From NCBI GenBank assembly GCA_949316235.1, contig OX438743.1, forward strand, positions 29,667,242-29,731,241: a DNA stretch of 64,000 nucleotides, given 5' to 3'. Every line of letters begins with the position of its first letter. The stretch's first letter is position 1. The position numbers were made by a program, and so were the translations under genes. This DNA is from Oegoconia quadripuncta (Eukaryota > Arthropoda > Insecta > Lepidoptera > Autostichidae). Below the pieces are notes generated by a model. That model did no database searches. It saw only the letters and a list, made by a program, of their open reading frames with translations, and was not told where the DNA came from. This document shows positions 38,401 to 50,400 of this stretch, piece after piece.

Positions 38401-41400
38401 GAAGAGGATAAATAATTTTTGGGTATACCATACCATTTTTAAAATCCTGTTTACCTTCGGAATTATGTCTGAGTTTAAGAATGTTATTTCTTCCTCTAGG
38501 AGCCATCGACGCAAGATGATCCGCAGTATATGTTCCTACGCGAGCGCCTCAAGGCTCTACGCGAGGGCTGGGCTGAACTACAGCAGATGTGGGAGAACAG
38601 ACAGCAACTCCTTACACAGAGCTTAGAGTTGCAGTTGCTGCAAAGAGACGCACGTCAGGCGGAAGTGCTATTAGCCCACCAGGAGCACAGGTCAGTTAGA
38701 AGTTAGGTCCTCGTATGGAACTGCAGACATCTGTCTTAAGTCCACTCCTCCCTACCCTTCTCGGGCTGGAACTAGTCGAGCCATAGTGTATTTACATTAA
38801 ATAGCTTACAGAACGATGGGTCGCCGCGCGGACGGAGTTATAATTTCTTTTGGGTTAGATTGTACTACGCTCACTGATGTGGAGTCGAAGCCGTACATAT
38901 ACCGCACTTGGTCATTTCGTTGTGGACACTGGCGTTTTACTGCTTATGCGGAATACGAAAATTTTTTGCCATGCCTTCAAAACGCGCAGTTTATGTTGAA
39001 TGAATGAAAATAAGACGTAATCACCAGCGCACGTCGACTGTGTATCCACTTCCTAGTGAGCGTTGTGCCTTACACTATTGTAAATACCGTGGTATACCCC
39101 AAAGATATTGACTGATGTAACTATACACCTGACTGGGCTGAAATATACAGATTTGTGGATAGCTTGGTTAGTATATTTGACGAGCCAGCTGTACAGCACT
39201 TTGCATTAGCTGGTCCCGATTAAGTCTAGCTTAAAAAAAATTATCCGACCTTGATGTTTAATTGAATTGAAAAATTTGAATTATTTTACAGGCTAGCAAA
39301 GGCCGAGCCACCAACCAACCTCGAACAAGCCGAAAACGTGATCAAGGAACATGAGGCCTTCCTCACTACCATGGATGCGAATGACGATAAAATCAACTCT
39401 GTCGTTCAGTTCGCCAACCGGCTGGTCGAGGAGCGTCACTTCGATGCAGACAAGATCCAGCGCAAGGCAGAAAATATCGAACAGAGACGCAACAACAACA
39501 AAGAGAAGGCCATACAGCAAATGGAGAGGTTGCAAGATCAATTGCAGCTCCACCAGTTCCTCCAAGATTGCGATGAGCTCGGAGAATGGGTGCAAGAGAA
39601 GAATGTTACAGCCCAAGACGATACATACCGCTCGGCGAAGACCATCCATTCCAAATGGACGCGCCATCAAGCGTTCGAGGCCGAAATTGCCGCAAATAAG
39701 GAGCGCCTGTTCGCCGTACAAAACGCCGCCGAAGAACTAATGAAGCAAAAACCAGAGTTCGTTGAGATAATCTCGCCGAAGATGTCTGAGCTCCAAGACC
39801 AATTCGAGGATCTCCAGATGACAACAAAGGAGAAGGGCACACGGCTTTTCGATGCGAATCGCGAAGTCCTGCTCCACCAAACATGCGACGACATCGATTC
39901 ATGGATGAACGAACTCGAGAAGCAAATCGAGAACACCGACACCGGCACTGATCTCGCATCTGTGAACATTCTGATGCAGAAGCAACAGATGATCGAGACT
40001 CAGATGGCCGTCAAAGCCAAACAGGTCACCGAACTCGAAACCCAGGCCGAATATTTACAAAAAACTGTGCCAGATAAGATGGATGAAATCAAAGAGAAGA
40101 AGAAGTCTGTTGAGCAAAGATTTGAGCAACTTAAAGCTCCGTTATTAGACCGACAACGTCACCTTGCTAAGAAGAAGGAGGCATTCCAATTCCGTCGCGA
40201 TGTCGAGGATGAGAAGTTATGGATCCATGAGAAGATGCCACTGGCAACCAGCACTGATTATGGCAACTCGCTATTCAACGTACAGATGCTGCAGAAGAAG
40301 AACCAGTCGCTGAAGACCGAAACAGATAACCACGAGCCGAGGATCCTAACCGTGGTTTCCAATGGGCACAAGTTGATCCAAGAGGATCACGAGGATGCTG
40401 AAGAGTTCAAGAACCTCAATGAAGAGCTTGCCGCGAGGTGGCGAGAACTGAAAGGTTAGTTTTACAATGCATATTCTTTACGAGAAGTGATTCTCACGCA
40501 CTTAACATTTCAATGTCTATAGCCATTGGTATGTCCATCACATTTACATCTAAGTGCAAAAGTGACATACTAATCGATGTATATTGAAATTTCGAGTGTG
40601 CATGAATCAAATCACTGGACCACCTATGAATTGCAAGTTTGTCGAGCTACGTAAATACTTAAATTACTTACTTTTTTTGTAGTATTATATTGTCAAACCT
40701 TTTGTTGATTTATTAGTATTATTCCTATAACATTTTATCACCATGCCACAGATGCCATCGATCAACGCAAAGACAACTTATCCCAATGGGAGAAGGCGCA
40801 ACAATACTTATTCGATGCGAACGAAGCAGAGGCTTGGATGAGCGAACAGGAACTCTACATGATGGTCGAAGACCGCGGCAAGGATGAGATCTCCACGCAG
40901 AATTTGATGAAGAAGCATGAGATCTTGGAGCAGGCCGTGGATGACTACGCGCAGACTATACGGCAACTAGGAGAAACTGTTAGGCAGCTTACCAGCGAGG
41001 AACATCCTCTGAGGTTGTTTTTTTTTTGTTATGACGATAAAAGAAAAATAATATTCAATATATACAGTGTGGAAATTAAACTCAGGCCCTGGAGGGAAAC
41101 TACTTTAAATCCTTAAGCTAGCTCATTTTACTTAAAGGAGACATTCCTTTATTTTTAAAAAGAAACAAATCTGCATTAAAAGATTTTTTAAAACTCGCTT
41201 GCTTCGCCCGGGACTCGAACCAACTAAAATTTAAAAAATAAACACTCCTTATTTTATTATACTACTCGGTAGTATTAATATTCAGGATAAAGTTTCTCTA
41301 AAAAATATTTGGTTACTGTTCACTTTTAACAAGTAAAAGACACGTAACAGTTCTGTTATTTCTCCAACACTCAAAGACTTCGTATGAAGTACACGCTTGC

Positions 41401-44400
41401 TAATTTATCGTTAAGTACCTTGTTGAAATCATCGATAAGAAAATTGTTCAATGGTGGTAATACCTCTATGCACATTTCCTTCTTACATGATCCGAGGCGT
41501 TCAGTGGAGAAGTTTAAAAATGGAACGTTTGACTTTGTTTGCAAGGCGGGACAATAATTTTAAAATTCGAACGATTTTTATCAACAGATTTTATTTAAGT
41601 AGTGTTGCTTCCCTTACGTAATTAAATTATCTCATAATGGCGTATCAAGAACAATTCGATTTATTAGAAGCTTACTTTGTTTGCAACAAGAGCTACGATT
41701 TAGCTCTACAGTGGTATCGCGAGAAGTATCCAGACAGAGAACTACCATCTAGAAAGGTTTTGTCTCGAATTGTGAATAATTTACTGACCGTTGGAAGTTT
41801 TAAAAAGAAGACTGGACGCCCACAGCAACAAAATTTGGACTATAGCGATGTTGAGTTAAACATTTTGACATACTTCGAGTGTTACCCGAAAGCTTCAAGC
41901 AGGGAAGCTGTTCAAGAGATAGGCATCAACCATACTAGTATACTTAAAGTTCTGAAAAAATACAAATACAAATGTTATCGTGATGGGCGATTGGTGCAGA
42001 AACTACATCCCGGAGATAGTGACAGGAGATTACAGTTTTGTGAAAATATTCGAACAGAAATAGCCCGCAACCCAAATTTCTTGGACTGTATTGTATGGTC
42101 TGACGAAACAAATTTTAGTAATAATGGAATGTATAACAGACATAACAATCATTATTGGTCTCGTCAAAATCCATTCCGTGTCCGTGAAACGAACAACCAG
42201 GTCAGATTTTCGTTTAATGTTTGGTGTGGAATCAAAAGTAACAAGGTTGTTTTGGTGCACATTTACGAAGGACATCTGAATGCAGCAAAATACATTGAAA
42301 TATTAGAGCTTTTACAAAATCAATTAAACCTTCTGCCAGAAGAGGAACGAAATAATATCATTTTTCAACAAGATGGTGCACCTGCCCACAACAGCAGAAT
42401 TGCCAGGGCATACCTTAATGAAAATTTCAGTGCCTGGATAGGTACAAACGGTACGATTAGATGGCCTGCAAGAAGTCCAGACCTGACGCCCATGGACTTC
42501 TTTTTATGGGGTCATGTAAAAAATGTTGTTTATGAAACTTGCTATGAAACCGTTCAAGAGCTAAGGATTGCGGTAGAAAATGTTATTAGGGGCATACACC
42601 ACAACACTTTGCTGAAGGCTACAAGAAATGAATTTCAACGGCGACTAATGTTGTGTAGCCGGAACGACGGGGCTCATTTCGAACAATTTATCAGTTAAAT
42701 AATTTAAGTGTTACAAAATGGATAGTAAAATAAAGTTGATGTTAGATTTAACGATTATTTTTATTTTTAAGACCAAATGTTTGTTAGAGAAACTTTATCC
42801 TGAATATTAATACTACCGATTAGTACAATAAAATAAAGAGTGTTTATTTTTTTAAATTTTAGTCGGTTCGAGTCCCGGGCGAAGCAAGCGAGTTTTAAAA
42901 AATCTTTTAATGCAGATTTGTTTCTTTTTAAAAATAAAGGAATGTCTCCTTTAAATAAAATGAGCTAGCTTAAGGATTTAAAGTAGTTTCCCTCCAGGGC
43001 CTGAGTTTAATTTCCACACTGTATATTACTACGAGTAAACCAGTCGAAATACATTTTACCATATTGCTTTATAAACTACGTCATTACAAAAGATGCATCT
43101 GAAATGTGCGCAAGCAAAATAGCCTTTGAGGAAAACTATGTGTAAATTGCAATGACAGGTTGTTGTAAGCTGGAAAGTAATTTTGCACTTTGTTTATATC
43201 TAAAAACTATCATATTCTTTCAGCGAACAAATCTCAGTGAAACAATCCCAAGTGGATAAACTATACGCGGGACTGAAGGACCTCGCAGGCGAAAGGCGCG
43301 CCAAGCTTGACGAGGCCCTGCGCCTGTACCAGCTTTCTCGGGAAGTCGACGATCTGGAGCAATGGATCACGGAAAGGGAGCTCGTCGCCAGCTCCCAGGA
43401 GTTGGGACAGGATTACGACCACGTTACTGTGAGTATATTATTTTATACAGAAGTCTTACAGATATTATACGGAATATACATAGCTTTAACGCCCACAGCT
43501 GGGATATCTTTTATATTAGGCTGTAGCTGTAAAGTAATTTACAGGATTTCCCGTTTCATTGCAAAGAATCCATGGAAAGCGAAGGACATCGCACCATGGA
43601 AGAAGCTTAAATCCAGCACAGGAGTTCTGTAGGATGCGATGATTAAGGCTAACATTATTTTAAAATATGATTCTGACATGATGGATAAAGTATATGTTAT
43701 TATGAAGTGATAAGGCATTAATGACTGGCGGCAGGAAAAGACTATAAGATCACAGCTTAACAAAAACAACCAAGCCTCTTTCTCCTTAATTTAACTGGTC
43801 AACTAAGCATGTGGGGGATGAGAGGGTTATCTAAACGGGCGGGGCACCGGCCCGTTCTACCAAGCTCCGTTATAAAGTTAATTTCTTTATAAGATAATTC
43901 TGATTCCATTTACGATTTTTTATCCGGAACAGCGCCAACTCATACTAGAATCTGCGGTCAAAATTCTGATGCTTAACTAATTTGCGTAATTCCTGTCTGT
44001 CCACGTAGCTCCTGTGGGAACGTTTCAAGGAGTTCGCCCGCGAGACACAGTCGGTGGGTTCAGAACGCGTTGCCACGGCCGAGCGGATCGCCGACCAGAT
44101 GATCGCCAACGGCCATTCCGACAACGCTACCATCGCGCAGTGGAAAGAGGGCCTCAAGGAGACTTGGCAGGACCTGCTGGAGTTGATCGAGACGAGGACT
44201 CAGGTGAGAGTGGTGTAGATAAGAGACAGTTAATGTTTCTGAAACATGAACCATTATCTTGGTTTGTTTAACAATGTTTAATTAAAATAAATCCCAATAA
44301 ATAAATAGATTTAAATTATTTTCTTTCATAACTTATTTCTTTTAAAAGATATTTGGTTTTTGTTGTCCTAATTTTTCTTGTCGATTCATAACTCTTCAGT

Positions 44401-47400
44401 CGTTTATTATCAATTACGGACGGACGTGACGGACATTTCCGCTTTTACAGAAAACTATGAAATGTAATTAATTTATTCAAAATTGTGGCAACAATGGACG
44501 TTAAAATAAGACGCTGCGTCGTCGTCGTCCCCAAGCCCCCCACGAGGTGGACCGACGATTTGGTAAAGATTGCGGGACGCCGTTGGATGCGGGCAGCGCA
44601 GGACCGAACGCTGTGGAGATCTTTGGGGGAGGCCTTTGTCCAGCAGTGGACGTCTTTCCACTGATATGATGAATGGATCGTTAAATATAATTTTGTGATT
44701 CCGCATATTCTGCCATTTATAGTGCGCAAATGTGTACCGTCTGTAATGTACTTAGCTTATATTAAAGCGTTAGGTTGCAGGTTGTGTTAAGTTATACTCT
44801 GAGCAGCGCAATCATCTGTCTAACCAGAAATGTCTTTTTTACCTCACGATCCGCGTATGCTTTGACTGGCCGATTAAGCCAGACGACTGCGATATAAACA
44901 ACCATTTGTTACAGATGTTGGCAGCATCCCGCGAACTGCACAAATACTTCCACGACTGCAAGGACACTTTGCAGCGTGTGAACGAGAAGGCGCGAGGCGT
45001 CAGCGACGAGTTGGGCAGAGACGCCATCAGTGTGGGCGCTCTTCAGCGGAAGCACCACAACTTCCAGCAGGATCTGAGCTCGCTGCAGCAGCAGGTATGT
45101 ACTCGTTCTCTTTTATCCCAGTAGGCATCTTCTGGGCAGATGAACACATCATTCTTCTCATCACAAAAAAATTAAATAACTTGTGGGAACTCAATATGTC
45201 TCATGATGATATTAGGGAACACAGTCACGTTTCACGTGGTCAGCAATTTTGGTTTGCTATACGCCAGCCTCGCACGTTTCCTCTCTAGCGCACAGCTTAG
45301 TTATGGCTCCGACTCAAGTCGGTATTGTACCTGATCAAATAGTAATCTCAGTGAAATAAGGTTTCATTACATCTCTGCACTTAAAAGCCTAAACGAGTTG
45401 AAACCTAATTAAGGCTTTAAAACCCCACGCGGTCACCTGGTGTCCGAAATCAATGGATTTTCAATTGTGATGTGACGTGGCTGTGAATGTATTAATGGTA
45501 TATACTGGAAAAGTAAATATACCTAAAGTGATATATTCTGACACTTGCCTCATAGCTGAAGAGAATGACGCCGTCACACCTCTTACAGATGCGTTCTCTA
45601 TCACTTTGAAGAGTCACAAATAAAATACTAATAAGTAATGTCAAAACACCTGCGAGATACACACCTGCCGCGTTGTTCTATAGACATTAGTTTGGTACTT
45701 AGTAAACATTAGTATCGAAGTTTATTTTACATATTTGAAGGATATATACGGTCTGAAATACATTTTCAGGCCTGAATAATGCGAATAAAATTTTCTGAGA
45801 AAATCTTGAACGTTTTTGGGTATTTTTTTATTTAGTTAAAGCAAATTCCTGAAAGGGAATGAGTAATAGAGTACTATCGATATAATGTACATGATTTATT
45901 GAGAAAACTAAATTTGTAAATGTAGGTTTCAGACTACATACTTACAATTTGGTCAGAAAGTAGTTGTTATATTCAATTATGTAATTAATATTTTAATAAG
46001 TTAATATGCCTGGGAATGATACATATGCCGATTATACTATACTGATAAAGTACGTCGTCGAAGTAAATCAGTCGTTTCTGTAGTCCGTTTGGATAGGTAT
46101 GTGGTAAACGTTCCATAGAAGGTGTTTTATGCAGTCGAACAGACGAAGTCGAATACATTACCCACCTGCTAACTGTGCCGTTTACTTCCAGGTGGAAGCT
46201 ATAACAGCAGAATGCGGCCGTTTAGGTGCGTCGTACGCCGGCGACAAGGCGGCCGAGATCACGCGGCGGGAGGCCGAAGTGGCCGACGCCTGGGCCGCGC
46301 TGCAGGCCGCCTGCTCCGCTCGCAGGGCCAAGCTGGAAGACGCAGATGACCTATATCGTTTCCTCAACCAAGTTAGGAACCTAACTCTCTGGATGGACGA
46401 TGTTGTTCGGCAGATGAACACTGGCGAAAAACCTAGGTGAGTGGTTTGAGAGTTATGAATGTCAGAAGAACACCAAACATTTAGTGCTTCGTGAAACGGG
46501 AGTAACTGTTTATTACGTAATGATATATTATTGCAATTAAAAGCACTTCCAAAAAGCCCTCTCTTTTATTTCTCACCCAACTGTCACCTTCAACAGAGAC
46601 GTAAGCGGCGTGGAACTGCTCATGAACAACCACCAATCCCTGAAGGCCGAGATCGATACCCGCGAGGACAACTTCTCCGTGTGCATCTCCCTCGGCAAGG
46701 AACTGCTCGCGAGGCAACACTACGCCTCCACCGACATTAAGGAAAAGCTGCTGCAACTCACCAACCAACGGAATGCGCTGCTGAGACGCTGGGAAGAACG
46801 CTGGGAGAACTTGCAACTCAGTGAGTCATCTTACAAATACACTTTATTGCACAACAGAGAGGAAAATGCATTTTATCAGATTACCACATGTTATACACAT
46901 ATTAATGTTTGTAATTTCTGCACCCAGTCCTGGAGGTGTATCAGTTCGCGCGTGACGCGGCTGTAGCGGAGGCATGGCTGATCGCCCAGGAGCCGTACCT
47001 CATGTCGCAGGAGCTGGGACACACAATCGACGAGGTCGAGTCGCTTATCAAGAAACACGAAGCCTTCGAGAAGTCAGCCGCCGCTCAAGAGGACAGGTTC
47101 AGCGCGCTACAGAGACTTACGACGGTAACTTATAATAATTTGAACACATGTGAATGCCGGATTTGCTCTGATCGCTGTCGTTAGCTCTTGTGTCATTAGT
47201 CTAGGCCTTCAATAGTGTCCAATCACGCCTATCAAAAGAGGTGATTGTGGTAGAAATCTCTCAAAATAAGTTTTACATCGATAAAGCTCTCCGCTATTCT
47301 ACCAGTCTATAGTAATGGCGGTACAGAGGGTGCTAGGAATTCCCGACAAACAACGACGACTTAGCTGGCATTCAACGCCTTGTAAGCATCATAAAACCTT

Positions 47401-50400
47401 TTCAAATGAAACTATGTTCACTAGTAACAGAAAAAATGTGAGAGTACTAGGTTAGCGCGATGGGTTGATATGGATAGACATAGGGGTAGAGGAAGCCAAG
47501 GAAAAGATGGATTGTGTAAAATATTACATGAGTGATGATAAATAAAAGAGTCAGTAAGTACTTAGATAACTGCCGATAAAGGGAAGGATATAAGAAGAAA
47601 GCATGTGCCGACTTCACATAATAAAAGCAGGGATATTAGAATGATAGTATTACCCCTGTGAGTGAGAGCATTCGTATATAATGTTAATGAACATTCAAGT
47701 AAGTACAGTTGGCGTTATGTGCATACTATTTTTTACACAAATGCTGTCTATTCAAGTTATGTTGTAGTTCTCTAATAACCATCTAGTCTACGTTTAGCCA
47801 ACGTTGCAACAATTGCATTGTTTGGTGCAATTTATACGAATTTACCGCTCCCACATTCTAGTTTTTATAAGAAGTCGTTTTTGCACATCGTTTTTATTGC
47901 AATCTCTCTGGAATGTATACTTGCGTTAATTGTTCGTTTTGTAGTGCTATCTAACGTTGTATTTGATATCTGTTGGTAACTATAAGTTCTAGATGGAAAG
48001 GACGTTTGGTTGCAAGGTGAAAAAATAATGCTTCTGAAATATTTTTCAACTTCTTATTTGATGTTCTCTGTTTCAATATGCACTAAACTTTGTCTTTATG
48101 TCACTAGATTTCAACTGTATCATATAATTAGGAAGTTTCCATTTCACTAAAACACTACGACTTTTAACTCTACATAAATCTGTGATATTTTAACTGTATG
48201 CATGAATATTTTGAAATTTAACGTTTGTATAATTAAGCTTAACAATGGAAACTTTCTTATTTACACATAATGTAAATATTATCATACCACACGGTGTTGT
48301 ATTGTGAATATTGCTTACCTGGGTTTATTTTCTTTTTCTAATATTTTTTCTTTTTAATTCACCCCTAGCTTGAACTCCGCGAAACTACTCTCTGGCCTAC
48401 TGCACAACCTTGGGATAAATGTGATGAAACCACTTTCGTCTATCAATCCGCACCTCCCTCCCACACCAAACCACTCCCAGAACCCCTACTTACAACCAGA
48501 AATCATGCGCCAGTTGCTAAAATAGTCGACCAGATAGTTAAAAATTGTGGGAAGTATACGATACCCGAGAAATATAGGTCGAAAAGTCTCGCCGAGTTAA
48601 ACAAAAATGACTCTTATCTGTGGTCGGTTGTGACTAATAACACTCTGTCAACAATATCGGAAATCAGTAGTGCACCCAATAGCCCACTATACAGCCCAAG
48701 ATCACCAGAAATATATAGTTCAGTTTTCTTCGAATATAACTATGAGGACGCTGAAAAGCCAAACGATAGTCTAGCATGCATAGATTTTATTCTCTGGGAG
48801 AGATTATCCTACCTACAAATATATCCAAACGTTACCATACTGCGACATAGTAGTAGCAGTTCTTCCAAATCCGGAAGTATTAAACGTATATTCAGAAATA
48901 TGTCAAGGAAAAGTAAATCCTCCGACTCTGATAATAAAGGCGAAGTTGCAGTACTATCTCTCCCTGGGCTTACGAGTAGCAATAAAGCCGTGAACGATTT
49001 GGGAAAGGATGTAAAAACGATTCCTTTAAACTCCTCTCTCCTACTGTTATCCCAAACTCGTAAATTGTTGTTCCCGGAAGGTGCATGGTACTTTAACTAC
49101 TTGGATAGTGTAAGTGTGGTGATTGGTTTAGCGCTTTGCTTACTGCGATGTTTATGTGCACGCTCGTTTATGATTATTCTGCTGCATAACTTCTAATTCT
49201 AAATTCATTCGATGTTTTTTGATACATTGAAGACGATATGGTGAGTATTAATTTTACGAGGATCACGAAACTGTACATGTTAAGGAAACATCTATTGCAA
49301 CATGTAATTTTTGCTACCTTGTATCTAATACAAAATGCTATTAATATCAATCATCAAATGCTGTTTGCCCAAATAGACACAGTCATCTCTTTAACGTCTC
49401 CCCTCCCTTAATTCCAGTTCGAAGTAAAAGAGATGAGGCGAAGACAGGAGGCCGCGGAGGCCGCAGAACGAGAGCGTCGTGAGCGGGAGGCCGCGGAGGC
49501 CGCTGCGGCGGCCACGGCGGCCGCACACGATTCGGTCGACCGTGCTGCCTCGCCTGAGCAATCGCAGCAAGGTACGCTAGTAACTATTGCATATAACAGT
49601 GATAAATGCATAAAACAAGCTAGATACAAAAGATTAATAATGTTTATTGGACGTAAGTTTTCTTGATATTATTGTTCGAGTCAATCGAATGGGACTGCCA
49701 AGCCATTTGGTATGTCCTCGCTTCATACTCGCTGTGAGTAAACGAGATTATAGAATAAGATTCGACTTTGGTACAGGTCCGATTTGATGTGTGAAGGTAA
49801 CTGTGATTTCAGCACAGAACAGTATACAGGACGGTTGGTGACACGATTAAAAACATCGGCAATACAGCTGTCGATTAAAAGGAAACCAATGTGTCAACGT
49901 CACAGATGAGAAGAAATTAATTAATAAGCTGTTAATTTACGATAATTAAAGACACACATTTATCAATCAATAATAGATTTTTCTTAAATGGTATCTGTTT
50001 ATATACTTTATTGATGTTTTTTATCGAGCAACGTTTAATGCCATGACTTTTATTTTAAGCAGTTGTAATTTTTTTTTTTATTATAAGTCGTAAAGATAGG
50101 AATAATTAAAATTGGTTTATGAAAGGATAACTTTAGACATTGAGATTGATCAAAAACACAGAGTAAAACCATTTTATTTTTCAAAATTAACATCACTTCG
50201 AATCACTGATTGCAATGTAAGCACGCATGTGTATTGTCTTCTAGCACTATCGAACGAAGTACCTACATACTATTTAATACGTGACAATGGAAAACTTCCA
50301 CTAACTTTCACCATTTCAACTGGTGAATGCTGCTTGCAAATTGCAATAACACTTATTTAGTGATACGACAATGGAATAGGAAAGGTTATAATTTTTTGAA

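Noticed and set aside
39293..39969. Minus-strand and alternate-frame ORFs over exon 23
   Set aside because: Shadows of a long coding exon; composition follows the sense codons.
50112..50360. An 82-residue frame
   Set aside because: No domain or splice context; AT-rich chance frame.
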